Shown one piece after another: positions 19,101 through 28,309 of a DNA stretch of 64,000 nucleotides. This DNA is from Streptococcus infantis (lineage in GTDB: Bacteria; Bacillota; Bacilli; Lactobacillales; Streptococcaceae). Both the position numbers and the translations under genes were made by a program. The stretch is taken from NCBI RefSeq assembly GCF_015546995.1, contig NZ_JADMUH010000006.1, positions 1-64,000 on the forward strand, written 5' to 3'. A model generated the notes under the pieces. It was not told the origin of the DNA. It saw nothing but the letters and a program-made list of their open reading frames with translations, and ran no database searches. Within the stretch, counting starts at the first letter, position 1, and each line of letters starts with the position of its first letter.

Positions 19101-20869
19101 GAGTAGAGACGAACATCTTGGTTGGTATTTTCAGCTAAATCACCCGCAAACTTAAGTGAGTTACCACCATTGTAGGCATCTTCAAAGTCATAGTCAGCTT
19201 GAAGTTTAGCACCTGATGAAGTTTGCCACCAGCGCCATGTAGGCAAGATACCTGATACAGAACGATAGTTCCATTCAGAATCCTTAGAAACTTTGCCTTC
19301 TACAAACCATTTTTTACCATGTCCTGTGTTAAAGGATGTTGTAAAAGTACGGCCTACTGCTGGTGTACGGTCAGCTACAAGGTTGGCAATTCCGTACCAG
19401 TCCTTGTCATCTGGTTTTTGACCAGTTGGATCTCCTTGGTAACCTGTAAAGAAGATATTTTCATTCTTGTGATAGTCTTCTCCTGTCTTACCAAGACTAG
19501 TGATAGTATCCGGTGCAAAGAGTCCAAGCGACAAGCGAAGTTTGCCATTTTCATCAAAAAGGGCATCCCATTTCACTTTTGTCTTGTAGGAACCACCTTG
19601 TTGCAATTCCAAACCTGCAAAGACATCGTACTGACTACGTCCAAGCCATTTGGCCATAGTTACAGAGTAATCATTTTTCTCTTTGGTCCAGTTAAAGTTG
19701 GCAAAGAAGTGATCCGCAGGAACCTTGTCTCCCTCTTTTTCCATGAATTGGTAATTGTATTCACCCAAACCATCTTCATGATAACGACCATATTCATAGG
19801 TCATGGCATCATACCAAGAATATTTCACTGGATGATTGACTTGAGCTGCATATTCCTTGGTATAGAGCATGAAGTCACGCATTTTCTTACCAAGAGGCGT
19901 TACGATATCTCCTGTTGTTTCTTGGTTGATAAAATATCCATCAAATCCATAGTATTTAGCCAAATCAACCAACTTACGAGCGATAGGGAAAGTTCCGTCT
20001 TCGTCTTGTTTAAGGGCTTCGGCAAATTTTTCTTGGTCTGCAATACTATTAGACCAGTTGAAGAAGAGTGTACCCAATACAGGGACACCATTACGGTGAC
20101 CAGCATCAATCACGTCCGGAGTTGGAACGAGTCCTTCCCAGAAGACCATTGAATTCAAGTATTGCCAGTAGTCAAAAGCATAGGCTTTAAACTCTTCACC
20201 ACCTACAGAAGCGTGGTCTTTAGCCTTAGAGTTGGTATTGGCAAGAGCTTCAACCTTGGCATCCTTATTGGCTTTTTCGTTGACTACATGCCCACGGTAA
20301 CGTTTAGCCAATTCAACTGAGGAACGATTAATAGCGTCGTCTTCACGTGCACCCGGTTTCCATTTCAACAAATCTTCCCAAGTCTCAAATTTAATTTCTT
20401 TTGGTCGAAGACTTTTTTCTTCTTTCTTAGGAACATCTGAAACAGTTGCTTTCTCTTCAGCCTTATTTTCTGTAGCCACAGGTGCTTCTTCAACCTTATT
20501 TTCTGTAGCTACAGGTGCTTCTTCAGCCTTAGGCGCTTCAGCAACCGGACTAGCCACTTCCTTATCAGCTGCAGTCAATTGGTCCAAGGTTGGTTTTTCT
20601 TCTGAAATAGGTTGTTCACTAACCTTGTTTTCTGTCTCTTCCAACTGCTTTAATACCTCAGGTGAAGCTGTAGTTGGTTGCTCTGATGTGGCAGGTGATG
20701 CTTGCTCTGTAGCCACAGCAGTAGTCCTTGTTTCATTCGCTGAGATTGCAACTTCTTCTGCTAGAGCTTGGTTGGCAAATAAAACCGAACCAATCATCAA
20801 AGAGCAGGCACCCACTGATAATTTTCGAATACTATAGCGACAACGTTTCTCAAAAAATGGATTCTTCAT
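16106..20869 (-). CDS. endoD: Cell-wall-anchored endo-beta-N-acetylglucosaminidase, EndoD type (GH85)
   Basis: A 1587-residue surface enzyme that cuts the chitobiose core of N-glycans. In order it shows a YSIRK signal peptide (RYSIRKLSVGACSL) and an acidic linker with a duplicated EAPVATENK unit. The GH85 domain follows, with Asn315 and Glu317 in FINQETTG, matching the catalytic pair of pneumococcal EndoD. After it come a galactose-binding-like (F5/8-C type) module, two Ig-like repeats, a FIVAR-like helix region near DASQEAVNQALNDL, two G5-like repeats and the sortase signal LPNTGEE with a hydrophobic tail. The start at 20869 has AAAGGAG upstream, so the seven extra N-terminal codons of the frame are dropped. 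A cre site precedes it. Confidence 0.95.
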   Translation of the reverse strand: MKNPFFEKRCRYSIRKLSVGACSLMIGSVLFANQALAEEVAISANETRTTAVATEQASPATSEQPTTASPEVLKQLEETENKVSEQPISEEKPTLDQLTAADKEVASPVAEAPKAEEAPVATENKVEEAPVATENKAEEKATVSDVPKKEEKSLRPKEIKFETWEDLLKWKPGAREDDAINRSSVELAKRYRGHVVNEKANKDAKVEALANTNSKAKDHASVGGEEFKAYAFDYWQYLNSMVFWEGLVPTPDVIDAGHRNGVPVLGTLFFNWSNSIADQEKFAEALKQDEDGTFPIARKLVDLAKYYGFDGYFINQETTGDIVTPLGKKMRDFMLYTKEYAAQVNHPVKYSWYDAMTYEYGRYHEDGLGEYNYQFMEKEGDKVPADHFFANFNWTKEKNDYSVTMAKWLGRSQYDVFAGLELQQGGSYKTKVKWDALFDENGKLRLSLGLFAPDTITSLGKTGEDYHKNENIFFTGYQGDPTGQKPDDKDWYGIANLVADRTPAVGRTFTTSFNTGHGKKWFVEGKVSKDSEWNYRSVSGILPTWRWWQTSSGAKLQADYDFEDAYNGGNSLKFAGDLAENTNQDVRLYSTKLEVTDKTKLRVAHKGGKGSKVYVEFATQKNYTYGGENARKELTLSDDWTKDEFDLSALAGQTIYGIKLAFENTAALKGYQFNLGELTVTNNQEAPQAPTALKVAKQSLKNAQEAEAIVQFTGNKDADFYEVYEKDGDAWRLLTGSSATTIYLPKVSRSASATGTSQELKVVAVGKNGLRSEAATTNFEWGMTVQDTSLPRPLAENIVPGATVIGSTFPDTEGGEGIEGMLNGTITSLSDKWSSAQLSGSVDIRLTQPRRVVRWVMDHAGAGGESVNDGLMNTKDFDLYYKDEAGEWKLAKAVRGNKAHVSDITLDSPITAQEWRLNVITSDNGTPWKAIRIYNWKMYETLDTESQNIPMAKVAARVLTDNKIQLGFSEVPAGATITVYDKADSQTPIATLNTVVGGDLATEPLSFEKRPSLLYYRTQLPGKEISNTLAVTIPQDERKIKAVSLEVAPKKTTYQDDEELNLKGGLLRVKYEGEEADEVINLSHAGVVVNGYDAHHHGEQELTVAYLGLPVAGSFKVQVTGEEAGPKEVAALYISKQPKIDYFVGDTLDLSEGRFKVLYDDESETEHSFTDQGVEITGYDSQKTGRQKLELHYQGQTVEFDVLVSPKAAINDEYLKQEITSAQGRKETVAYTFADAAKQATLVEKIDAAKAILENHDASQEAVNQALNDLKQAGADLNGVQLYQTAKEELEILLGKVREKNADDPIIAQAETLIGSTNPSPEAFANLKEELNKKLLVEESHHVGSLEDEVAPTVEALPELVVETETQAFERQERPAGDLLLGERRVVQAGVEGQTRRLIEVDAKGNRTLLETEVVKEAVAEITEVGTKVESRVQPLDGVKDLTISNPALVVEEEKVAYDHEERVNPSLKAGERRIVQAGVDGLRRNLVEVDAEGNRSLKGTELIKETVTEIVEIGPKVDAQADKPLAPAPVAQAAKQEPAKAEAQVEKPEGKQLPNTGEEVDANLLALGLVGVLGSFGLLAQKKKED

Positions 20870-20891
20870 TTTTTCTCCTTTCACTTCCAAA

Positions 20892-20907
20892 AAGTAAGCG
20901 CTTTATT
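20892..20907 (-). promoter_or_regulatory. cre site upstream of the endoglycosidase gene
   Basis: The core GTAAGCGCTTTA (20894-20905) on the plus strand reads TAAAGCGCTTAC on the minus strand, a strong CcpA operator core. It lies between the -10 box and the ribosome site, a roadblock position for repression in the presence of preferred sugars. Confidence 0.78.
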
Positions 20908-20957
20908 TTTATTTTAAAAAAGTAACTGCCCTTAAAATAGCAGAACTGTTCATTTTT

Positions 20958-20985
20958 ATTTTATGATATTTATAAGTAGAGTCAA
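20958..20985 (-). promoter_or_regulatory. Promoter of the endoglycosidase gene
   Basis: Minus strand: TTGACT (20980-20985) and TAAAAT (20958-20963), spacer 16 bp, about 90 bp before the start codon. Confidence 0.7.
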
Positions 20986-21093
20986 CAGTCATCCTAAAAT
21001 ATCTATAAAGGGGTGAATAAATGATATAAATTAGACAATCAATTGCCTTTTTTACATTTTCATGATATTTTTCTAAAAAAATGCGTTTACTAC

Positions 21094-21122
21094 TTGTTAG
21101 ATTGCTTAGAATCCTTTAAAAT
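21094..21122 (+). promoter_or_regulatory. Promoter of the Na/Pi cotransporter gene
   Basis: Plus strand: TTGTTA (21094-21099) and TAAAAT (21117-21122) with a 17-bp spacer, 45 bp before the start codon. Confidence 0.7.
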
Positions 21123-21166
21123 AGAATGGGAGAAATTCCGCGATTAGTTTTCGGAGGGAAAATAAA

Positions 21167-22798
21167 ATGTCCATTAATTGGCAGGAAATTGCATTTCACT
21201 TTTTAGGTGGTCTGGGACTATTCTTATATAGTATCAAGACCATGGGAGACGGTTTGCAACAAGCAGCTGGAGATCGTCTTCGATATTACATTGACAAATA
21301 TACTAGTAATCCTTTCTTTGGAATTTTAGTTGGAATTGGGATGACTGCCCTGATTCAATCGAGTTCAGGTGTTACGGTTATTACAGTTGGTCTGGTTAGC
21401 GCTGGACTATTGACCTTACGTCAGGCCATTGGGATTGTTATGGGAGCCAATATTGGAACAACTGTCACATCCTTTATCATTGGTTTTAAATTGGGAGACT
21501 ACGCATTACCTATGCTCTTTCTCGGAGCAGTCTGTCTCTTCTTCACAAAAAATAGAACCATCAATAACATCGGACGGATTGTCTTTGGTGTCGGTGGTAT
21601 CTTCTTTGCCCTCACTCTTATGAGTGGCGCCATGGAACCCCTTAAGGATTTACAAGTCTTTAAAGACTACATGGTAGAACTTAGTAAAAATCCAATCTTG
21701 GGTGTTCTTGTCGGAACAGGTTTAACCCTTCTGATTCAAGCCTCCTCAGCGACCATCGGGATTCTACAGAATCTATACGCTAGCAATCTGATTGACCTTC
21801 AGGGTGCCCTACCAGTGCTCTTTGGAGATAACATTGGAACAACCATCACTGCTATTATCGCTTCCTTGGGTGCTAATATTGCTGCCAAACGTGTGGCGGC
21901 AGCCCATGTGGCCTTTAACGTTATCGGGACTGTTATCTGTATTATCTTCCTCGTTCCATTTACAGGCTTAATCCAATGGTTTGAGAGTTTCTTAAATCTA
22001 GCTCCAGAAATGACCATTGCCTTCGCCCACGGAACCTTTAACATTACCAATACAATCATTCAGTTTCCATTCATCGGAGCTCTTGCCTTCATGGTAACCA
22101 AACTTATCCCTGGAGAAGACGAAGTTGTCAAATACGAGCCACTTTACCTTGATGAGCAACTGATCAAACAAGCTCCGTCTATCGCTCTTGGAAATGCTAA
22201 AAAAGAACTTCTACACTTGGGTAATTATGCTGCGAAAGCCTTTGATCTCTCTTACGACTATATCATCAACTCTAATGAAAAAGTTGCAGAAAAGGGACAT
22301 AAGACTGAAGAAGCTATCAATACCATTGATGAAAAATTGACTCGTTACCTCATTAGTTTATCTGGTGAAGCTTTGAGCCAAAAAGAGAGTGAAGTCTTAA
22401 CAAATATCCTTGACTCTTCACGAGACTTGGAACGTATCGGAGACCACGCAGAAGCCCTGCTCAATCTTAACGATTACTTGCAACGCAAGAATGTTCAATT
22501 CTCTGAGGCTGCCTTAGAAGAACTAGCAGAGATTTATCTTAAAACTAGTGATTTCGTCAAAGATGCTCTTGAGAGTGTGGAAAACAACGACCTCGAGAAA
22601 GCTCAAGCTCTTATCGAGCGACACGAAGACATCAACAACATGGAACGTGTCCTTCGTAAGACTCACATCAAACGCCTAAATAACGGTGAATGTTCTCCTC
22701 AAGCAGGTGTCAACTTTATCGATATTATTTCACATTACACTCGTGTATCAGACCACGCTATGAACCTTGCTGAAAAGGTTTTGGCAGAACAAATTTAA
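21167..22798 (+). CDS. Na+/phosphate cotransporter family protein with a PhoU-like tail
   Basis: A 543-residue membrane protein of the NptA/PNaS family. Residues 1 to about 310 hold two copies of the family repeat, each with a QSSS-type motif (ALIQSSSGVTVITVG and LLIQASSATIGIL) and GxNIGTT segments, among some eight to ten membrane helices. Residues about 340-540 are a soluble, mostly helical PhoU-like domain (RDLERIGDHAEAL, SDHAMNLAE). It probably imports phosphate with sodium, and the tail may sense or gate. The ribosome site CGGAGGG precedes ATG. Single gene, same position next to the endoglycosidase as in pneumococcus. Confidence 0.92.
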   Translation: MSINWQEIAFHFLGGLGLFLYSIKTMGDGLQQAAGDRLRYYIDKYTSNPFFGILVGIGMTALIQSSSGVTVITVGLVSAGLLTLRQAIGIVMGANIGTTVTSFIIGFKLGDYALPMLFLGAVCLFFTKNRTINNIGRIVFGVGGIFFALTLMSGAMEPLKDLQVFKDYMVELSKNPILGVLVGTGLTLLIQASSATIGILQNLYASNLIDLQGALPVLFGDNIGTTITAIIASLGANIAAKRVAAAHVAFNVIGTVICIIFLVPFTGLIQWFESFLNLAPEMTIAFAHGTFNITNTIIQFPFIGALAFMVTKLIPGEDEVVKYEPLYLDEQLIKQAPSIALGNAKKELLHLGNYAAKAFDLSYDYIINSNEKVAEKGHKTEEAINTIDEKLTRYLISLSGEALSQKESEVLTNILDSSRDLERIGDHAEALLNLNDYLQRKNVQFSEAALEELAEIYLKTSDFVKDALESVENNDLEKAQALIERHEDINNMERVLRKTHIKRLNNGECSPQAGVNFIDIISHYTRVSDHAMNLAEKVLAEQI

Positions 22799-22805
22799 AA
22801 CGAAA

Positions 22806-22840
22806 AAAATGCTTTGATTCTTTCGAATCAAAGCATTTTA
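22806..22840. terminator. Bidirectional terminator after the Na/Pi cotransporter
   Basis: Perfect 15-bp stem AAAATGCTTTGATTC / GAATCAAAGCATTTT with a 4-base loop, shared by two convergent genes. It overlaps the last codons of the minus-strand gene. Confidence 0.9.
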
Positions 22841-23124
22841 AATAGCTCTCCAATCATAAAGGAAGATGCAGCTGCACCCCTGTACCTAGCTTCTTCCTTT
22901 TTGATAAAGCGGGCCAGATTGACTAACTCTGGCGCTGGATGTTTGGGATGTTTGAGTAGTTCAAGCGTGACTAATCCTGAAAGTCGTACTGCTAGCAAAC
23001 GCTCATCAGTACTGGGCAATTGCTTAGCGGTCTCTACAAGTGCAAGCACTAGATCTTCACTCAGGTTTTGACGGGCGTTGTTGTAAAGATCTCGTATCAA
23101 GGTTTCTAGGTTTGGTTCTTCCAT
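22828..23124 (-). CDS. Small helical protein of unknown function, downstream of pepA
   Basis: A 98-residue soluble, mostly helical protein I cannot assign. It has repeated leucine-rich helices (LIRDLYNNARQNL, LALVETAKQL, LVTLELLKHPKH) and no cysteine or metal motif. The start is placed at 23124, because GGAGGT lies just before that ATG; the frame upstream to 23142 contains that ribosome site. It follows pepA by 24 bp with no terminator between, so the two are cotranscribed. A similar gene follows pepA in pneumococcus as I recall. Confidence 0.7.
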   Translation of the reverse strand: MEEPNLETLIRDLYNNARQNLSEDLVLALVETAKQLPSTDERLLAVRLSGLVTLELLKHPKHPAPELVNLARFIKKEEARYRGAAASSFMIGELFKML

Positions 23125-23148
23125 CCCTATTACCTCCATCATTTCTGT

Positions 23149-24213
23149 TTAATAGTTTTTAATCAAATCTACAGTAGAGCGATCCAATTTTTTAACCAAG
23201 GATTGTAAGAAAGCTTGAGCTTCAAGGAAGTCATCCATTGCATAAAGGGTTTGGTGAGAGTGGATATAACGAGCGCAGACACCAATTGTTGTAGATGGAA
23301 CTCCTGCATTTTTCAGATGAGCTGCTCCTGCATCTGTACCACCTTTTCCACAATAGTATTGATATTTGATTCCAGCTTCTTCAGCAGTTGTCAAAAGGAA
23401 GTCCTTCATACCTGGGAGAAGTAAGTGACCTGGATCGTAGAAACGAATCAAGGTTCCATCACCAATCTTACCTTGGCCTCCATAAACATCACCTGCTGGT
23501 GAACAGTCTACAGCAAGGAATACTTCTGGATCAAATTTTGTTGTAGATGCATGGGCACCACGAAGTCCAACTTCCTCTTGGACATTGGCACCAAGATAAA
23601 GTTCATTGCCTAGTTTTTGACCTGACAAGTTTTCAGCCAATTCGCTAACCATGAGAACACCATAACGGTTATCCCATGCTTTTGAGATGATATTTTTTTC
23701 ATTAGCAGTTAGAATCGCACTACTATCTGGAACGATGGTGTCACCAGGACGGATACCAAAACTTTCAGCCTCAGCCTTATCAGCAAAACCACCATCAAAA
23801 ACGATATCTGAAATAGCTGGCATGGTTGGGCCACCTGTGCCACGAGTCAAATGTGGAGGAACTGAACCCGAAATTACCGGTATTTCACGTCCTTCACGTG
23901 TGAAGAGTTTAAAGCGTTGGCTGCTAACAACCATTGGGTTCCAACCACCAATACTGACTACTCGGAAGGTCCCATCTGCTTTGATTTCACTAACCATGAA
24001 ACCAACTTCATCCATATGAGATGCTACCAAAACGCGAGGTGCATTCGCAACTTCTGAATGTTTGATACCAAAAATACCACCTAGGCCATCAGTCACTACT
24101 TCATCCACGTGAGGAGTTATCTTCTCACGAAGATAAGCGCGTACAGGTGCTTCATGACCTGAGATAGCAGAAAGCTCTGTTACTTCTTTGATTTTAGAAA
24201 ATAATGTTGTCAT
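23149..24213 (-). CDS. pepA: Glutamyl aminopeptidase, M42 family
   Basis: A 354-residue cytosolic metallo-aminopeptidase that removes N-terminal Glu and Asp from peptides. Zinc ligands and catalytic residues fit M42: ASHMDEVGFM near residue 67, a WDNRYG segment with the bridging Asp, NVQEEVGLRGA with the catalytic Glu pair, VDCSP and the late IHSHQ. Length is typical. It probably finishes the breakdown of peptides taken up by systems such as Ami. Cotranscribed with the small gene downstream. Confidence 0.95.
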   Translation of the reverse strand: MTTLFSKIKEVTELSAISGHEAPVRAYLREKITPHVDEVVTDGLGGIFGIKHSEVANAPRVLVASHMDEVGFMVSEIKADGTFRVVSIGGWNPMVVSSQRFKLFTREGREIPVISGSVPPHLTRGTGGPTMPAISDIVFDGGFADKAEAESFGIRPGDTIVPDSSAILTANEKNIISKAWDNRYGVLMVSELAENLSGQKLGNELYLGANVQEEVGLRGAHASTTKFDPEVFLAVDCSPAGDVYGGQGKIGDGTLIRFYDPGHLLLPGMKDFLLTTAEEAGIKYQYYCGKGGTDAGAAHLKNAGVPSTTIGVCARYIHSHQTLYAMDDFLEAQAFLQSLVKKLDRSTVDLIKNY

Positions 24214-24307
24214 TTTAGTCCCTTCTTTCTTTCAACCATTTTACCACTTTTTATAGGAGAACGGTAGTAGAAATCGACATTTTAGTGATCAGCTTACTTC
24301 TTACACC

Positions 24308-24337
24308 AAAAAAGAATCACGACTGTGATTCTTTTTA
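24308..24337 (-). terminator. Terminator of the murI-yidD operon
   Basis: Stem AAAAAGAATCAC / GTGATTCTTTTT (24309-24320 with 24325-24336) at the yidD stop codon, with T following on the minus strand. Confidence 0.87.
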
Positions 24338-24571
24338 TTTTGAATTTCTCTTTAAAGAAAAGTGATCTGGTACGGGGTCCTTACCTATTTCAGACCAAGG
24401 ATGACATCGCAATATCCGGGCCAATCCCATCAGAACTCCCTTAAATCCATGCTTTTCAATAGCCTGAATCATATAGTTTGAACAAGTAGGCTCAAATCTA
24501 CAAGAAGGTGGGAATGCAGGGGATATAAAGCGTTGGTAAAAGCGCACAGGCACAATTAAAATTCGTTTCAT
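24335..24571 (-). CDS. yidD: Membrane protein insertion efficiency factor YidD
   Basis: A 78-residue YidD/Haemolytic-domain protein that assists membrane protein insertion with YidC. The signature [17 protein letters not shown] with its cysteines and a later RCHPW are clear. An N-terminal amphipathic helix ([13 protein letters not shown]) would bind the inner leaflet. It shares one base with rluB and is the last gene of the nine-gene operon. The yidC gene itself is at 50415 in this window. Confidence 0.94.
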   Translation of the reverse strand: MKRILIVPVRFYQRFISPAFPPSCRFEPTCSNYMIQAIEKHGFKGVLMGLARILRCHPWSEIGKDPVPDHFSLKRNSK

Positions 24572-25296
24572 TATTTATTAGTTGTTACAGCCATAGTATG
24601 TAGTTGGCTAATTTCTTTTTTGTTAAGACGACGGGATTCACCAGGACGGAGACCTGTCAAGTCAAGGTGTCCAAAACGTGTCCGAGACAACTTATCCACG
24701 TGAAGCCCAACTGCTTCAAACATCTTTTTAACCTGGTGGTTACGTCCTTCATGGATGGTCAACTGTACAACAGAACGGTTTTTAACAGGGTCTACTTTAA
24801 GAATCTCATAAACCGCTGGCTTGGTTTTCTTACCATCAATCTCAAGACCACGAGTTAAGGGGCGGAGGTTTTCCTTGTTAGCAATTCCTTTTACACGCGC
24901 CACATAGACCTTGTCGATTTCATTACGTGGGTGAATCATCTCATCGGTAAAGTCACCATCATTGGTCAAAATCAAGACACCTGATGTATCCCAGTCCAAA
25001 CGTCCTACAGGGTAGATACGCTCTTTCACATTAGGCAAAAGATCGACAACCGTCTTACGTCCCTTATCATCTGTTACACTAGAAATCACTCCACGTGGCT
25101 TATTGAGCAGATAGTAAACCTTTTCTTCGTTATAGATGGGTTGGCCCTCAACCTCAACCTTATCACCAGACTTAATGGTTGTCGCTAATTCACGTACTAC
25201 CTGACCGTTAACAGTCACCAATCCTTGTTTGATCAACTCTTCTGCTTTTCTCCTACTGGCCACACCTGCGTGGGCAATATATTTATTGATTCTCAT
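24571..25296 (-). CDS. rluB: 23S rRNA pseudouridine synthase RluB
   Basis: A 241-residue RsuA/RluB-type enzyme making a pseudouridine in 23S rRNA helix 89. It has an N-terminal S4 RNA-binding domain ([20 protein letters not shown]) and the catalytic Asp in [17 protein letters not shown]. It overlaps scpB by 14 bp, as usual in Firmicutes where scpA, scpB and rluB are cotranscribed. Confidence 0.95.
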   Translation of the reverse strand: MRINKYIAHAGVASRRKAEELIKQGLVTVNGQVVRELATTIKSGDKVEVEGQPIYNEEKVYYLLNKPRGVISSVTDDKGRKTVVDLLPNVKERIYPVGRLDWDTSGVLILTNDGDFTDEMIHPRNEIDKVYVARVKGIANKENLRPLTRGLEIDGKKTKPAVYEILKVDPVKNRSVVQLTIHEGRNHQVKKMFEAVGLHVDKLSRTRFGHLDLTGLRPGESRRLNKKEISQLHTMAVTTNK

Positions 25297-25852
25297 CTTC
25301 TTCTATCCTTTCACCAAATAATTGGCTTTCTTGTGCTTGAATTTCAAGCTCGTCAATCACAGGCAATTCTTCCAAATGGTTAATACCCATGTAATCTAGA
25401 AAATAATCCGTAGTTACATAGAGATTAGGGCGACCAAGAACTTCTTTCTTTCCATCTTCACGTATCAAGTCAAAGGCCTGTAACTTAGCTAAGGCCCCAC
25501 TCGAATTAACCCCACGAATAGCATCGATTTCTATACGTGTGATAGGTTGCTTATAAGCAATGATGGACAAGGTTTCAAGCGCAGCTCGAGATAGACTCTG
25601 GTTGATTGGCGCCTTAGAATATTCCTTCAAAACATCTGCAAATTGAGGCTTGGTTACCAATCTGTAGGCACCTCCTGTCTCAATCAGGGCCAAACTAGAA
25701 TCCTGGTCTTTTTCATACTTTTTGGCTAATTTTTCTAAGCTTTGCTGAATTCCTGTTGGTGGAAGTGATAGAAGCTCAGCCAACTGGCGAACTCTAATCC
25801 CATCTTCCCCCGCTACAAACAGGAGCGCTTCTATTTTTGCTAAAGTACTCAT
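25283..25852 (-). CDS. scpB: Segregation and condensation protein B
   Basis: A 189-residue kleisin-binding subunit of the SMC-ScpAB condensin, acting on the nucleoid. It shows two winged-helix domains ([41 protein letters not shown]), followed by [18 protein letters not shown]. It lies 12 bp after scpA. Confidence 0.95.
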   Translation of the reverse strand: MSTLAKIEALLFVAGEDGIRVRQLAELLSLPPTGIQQSLEKLAKKYEKDQDSSLALIETGGAYRLVTKPQFADVLKEYSKAPINQSLSRAALETLSIIAYKQPITRIEIDAIRGVNSSGALAKLQAFDLIREDGKKEVLGRPNLYVTTDYFLDYMGINHLEELPVIDELEIQAQESQLFGERIEEDENQ

Positions 25853-25864
25853 ACTTCCTCTCTA

Positions 25865-26599
25865 TCAAGCCTGACTTTGCTCTACTTGATTTTCCTCATT
25901 CTTTTTCATGAGATAGATATCTCCAAAACTCTCTTTTTGAATCAAGAGAATTTCTTGGGTTTTAATCAACTCCAAGGTTGCTAAAAAAAGTGTAATGACC
26001 TCTTGTAAATCCTTGGTTTCTTTAAACAAATCCTGCAGACATAGTTGTTGCCCTTCTACCAGGGCTTCTCGTACGATAACCATCATATCCTCAATCTTAT
26101 ACTCATCTCGTAAAATGGTTGTATGGTTTTTCGAGAATTCTTCCTTTTTCTTGGTCAGTAAGGTTGAAAAGGCTAAGAAAAGATCGATCGTGGTCTTATC
26201 ATGCACGAGTTCTGCATCTTCGTAAATTAACTCTGTCGGTGCTTTTGAGTAATATTGAGCTCGTTCTTGGTGTTTCACTTCCAACTGCTCTCCCAAAAGT
26301 TTAAACTTGCGGTATTCTTCAATCTGATAAAGGAGATCCTGCTCTAGGTCATCCTCTAAATCAGACACTTCCGCAACCTTTGGCAAGAGCTTACGACTTT
26401 TGATCAGCATCAGTTGGCTAGCCATCACCATGTATTCGCCTGCAACTTCTAGACGCATAGCTTGTAAGGTTGATATGTAGGCTAGATACTGCTCAATAAC
26501 TTCTGTAATCGGTACATCATAGATATCCATCTGATACTTTGAAACCAAGTGTAAGAGCAAGTCCAAAGGCCCTTCAAAATCTTTTAATTTAATATCCAT
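25865..26599 (-). CDS. scpA: Segregation and condensation protein A (kleisin)
   Basis: A 244-residue kleisin that bridges the SMC heads. The N-terminus [16 protein letters not shown] is the family signature, followed by a central acidic region ([17 protein letters not shown]) and a C-terminal winged-helix part. The first base of its ATG is shared with the stop of the xerD-like gene. Confidence 0.95.
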   Translation of the reverse strand: MDIKLKDFEGPLDLLLHLVSKYQMDIYDVPITEVIEQYLAYISTLQAMRLEVAGEYMVMASQLMLIKSRKLLPKVAEVSDLEDDLEQDLLYQIEEYRKFKLLGEQLEVKHQERAQYYSKAPTELIYEDAELVHDKTTIDLFLAFSTLLTKKKEEFSKNHTTILRDEYKIEDMMVIVREALVEGQQLCLQDLFKETKDLQEVITLFLATLELIKTQEILLIQKESFGDIYLMKKNEENQVEQSQA

Positions 26600-27333
26600 T
26601 ATCTATATTTTTCTAAGGTCATGACTGTTTTTAATCCCAATTTTTTGGCGATTTCATACAAGTCAACCTTCTCTTCAATTTGTCTCAGTATAAACTGTTC
26701 TCTCAATCCTTGAGCCGATAAATCTGCAAAACCTTTTTCCTTTAGAAAGGCTTCTAACTGACGAAAGGCCCATTGACGAGAGTATGGCTTACCCGTTTTT
26801 TCAAAGAGGTAGGTCTGTCCCATCAAGGGTTCTAACTCTGCAAGTAGTTTTGTGGAAAGACTCAAGATTCTTTGTTGAGAAGCTTTATTGATTCTCAACA
26901 CTTGAAAATCTAGATTCACATCACTTATTTTTATGGCTAGAATTTCACTAGGCAAGAGGCCCAATTCCACTATTAATAAGGCTAGTAAGCGTCCTTCTGG
27001 ATAAGCACTTTCTTGCCAGAAAGAACTGAGGTCTAAAAGTTCCGACTTCCCTTGCTTTTTCTCAGCCTGTTTGGGTAATTCCAAACGGTAAAAGGTGCCA
27101 ATCTTTCCTTTCTGATATAAGAAGTAAAGAAATTGGTTGCAAGCAGAAACCTTCCGCTTTTGGGCACTCATTTTAAAATTTGATAATTGAGCTTGGTAGA
27201 TTTTTAAACTTGTCTCTGAAATTTGTTTTTCAACAAAATCCAAAAACTGCTCCAAATCATACTTATAAGACTGCTTAGAATTACTAGATAGATTTTGTTT
27301 TTCTTCTAAAAATACTGAAATCCATTCTCTCAT
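26599..27333 (-). CDS. XerD-like tyrosine recombinase homologue, catalytically degenerate
   Basis: A 244-residue protein with the fold of a tyrosine recombinase, shortened from the usual 300. The catalytic set is incomplete. The first Arg position reads Leu127 (GLLPSE instead of GLRVSE). The HxLRH box reads Q208-G-L-R211-E212, losing both His. Tyr243 remains. It corresponds to the streptococcal XerD-like protein, which is not the chromosome-dimer recombinase (streptococci use XerS). Its place between cbpB and scpA, with 4-bp and 1-bp overlaps, suggests a DNA-binding or segregation-linked role rather than strand exchange. That role is inference. Confidence 0.88.
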   Translation of the reverse strand: MREWISVFLEEKQNLSSNSKQSYKYDLEQFLDFVEKQISETSLKIYQAQLSNFKMSAQKRKVSACNQFLYFLYQKGKIGTFYRLELPKQAEKKQGKSELLDLSSFWQESAYPEGRLLALLIVELGLLPSEILAIKISDVNLDFQVLRINKASQQRILSLSTKLLAELEPLMGQTYLFEKTGKPYSRQWAFRQLEAFLKEKGFADLSAQGLREQFILRQIEEKVDLYEIAKKLGLKTVMTLEKYR

Positions 27334-27791
27334 TTGCTTCGAATCTCATATTCCTTACTAAAATCATGCAGAAGGGCATTGACAGCCTTAAGGATTGATT
27401 TCCGTGTAATAATCCCTTGGAAGATTCCATCCTTATCAACAACTGGTAGGAATGATTCATCCACTAACTTATGTAAAACATCTGTCAATGTATAATCTGG
27501 AGCTACCACCGCAACATCCTTCTTGGTCATGTGTACGATATCTGTATCTGCCATGACTTCCTGACTCAATCCCTGCTCCATCTGGTAGGCAAGAATATCT
27601 CTAAGACCAATAGTCCCGACGAATTTTTTCTCATCCGTCACGACTGGCACTCTGGTATAGGTCATCTGACTAAGGAGGAGAATTGCATGATCTGCATTGT
27701 GAGTATCAATGAGCACAGCCAAATTTTCAGCAGGAGTTAAAAAGGTTTCCTCTTGCTCCAGTAAAAACTGTTCAAATTCTTTGGCAATCAT
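27330..27791 (-). CDS. cbpB: Tandem CBS-domain protein, CbpB type
   Basis: A 153-residue cytosolic protein made of two CBS domains (residues about 25-70 and 88-145), with the repeat endings VGTIGLRDILAY and QGIITRKSILKAV. It corresponds to CbpB/DarB proteins, which bind cyclic di-AMP and, in Bacillus, link it to the stringent response. It overlaps its neighbours on both sides by 4 bp, so it is translationally coupled. Confidence 0.88.
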   Translation of the reverse strand: MIAKEFEQFLLEQEETFLTPAENLAVLIDTHNADHAILLLSQMTYTRVPVVTDEKKFVGTIGLRDILAYQMEQGLSQEVMADTDIVHMTKKDVAVVAPDYTLTDVLHKLVDESFLPVVDKDGIFQGIITRKSILKAVNALLHDFSKEYEIRSK

Positions 27792-28309
27792 CGAGCAAAC
27801 TCCTTAGACAAGCCTGGATATACCTCATGGTCACGTGTCAAAAAGTCCACTTTAAAGTAGCTATCATCAATCTCCACACGAGCGTAGAGGCATTCTCTAA
27901 TTGCACCACGTGGCTGACTGATAGAACCAGGATTTAGAAAGAGAGTCTTTCCTTCCATCCAAGCATCTGGGATATGTAAGTGACCATAAAGACAGATATC
28001 TGCATCTTCCTCTTGAGCCCAGAAATCAAGCTTTTGGAAGTTGAAGTTAATATCAAACAAATGTCCATGAGTCTGGATGATCTTGGTAGGACCCAGTTGA
28101 GTCACTAAGCGTTCTGGATAGTCTGAATAAAAATCCATGTTTCCTCTGACTACCTGGATTCCTTCCCAGAGTGGTGAATCTGGGCGAAGTTCCGAGTCAC
28201 CATTGTGAAAAATAGCATCGACTTTCCCAAGATAGCGGTCACGTATTTCTTCTACAATCAAGCTATCTCCGTGGGAGTCACTCATTACAATGATGGTTTG
28301 CTTTGCCAT
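27788..28309 (-). CDS. YfcE-type metallophosphoesterase
   Basis: A 173-residue phosphodiesterase of the YfcE/MJ0936 group. Metal motifs: [28 protein letters not shown] and LYGHLHIPD. The substrate is not known. It overlaps rdgB by 25 bp. A second, longer phosphoesterase (3022-3861) in the window belongs to a different subgroup. Confidence 0.92.
   Translation of the reverse strand: MAKQTIIVMSDSHGDSLIVEEIRDRYLGKVDAIFHNGDSELRPDSPLWEGIQVVRGNMDFYSDYPERLVTQLGPTKIIQTHGHLFDINFNFQKLDFWAQEEDADICLYGHLHIPDAWMEGKTLFLNPGSISQPRGAIRECLYARVEIDDSYFKVDFLTRDHEVYPGLSKEFAR

Noticed and set aside
19319-20152. A 277-codon open frame on the plus strand inside the endoglycosidase gene
   Set aside because: It is antisense to the GH85 domain, has no ribosome site, and its translation is cysteine-rich and lacks domain-like features.
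26599-27333. XerD as the active chromosome-dimer recombinase
   Set aside because: Two or more catalytic residues are missing, and streptococci use XerS for this job.
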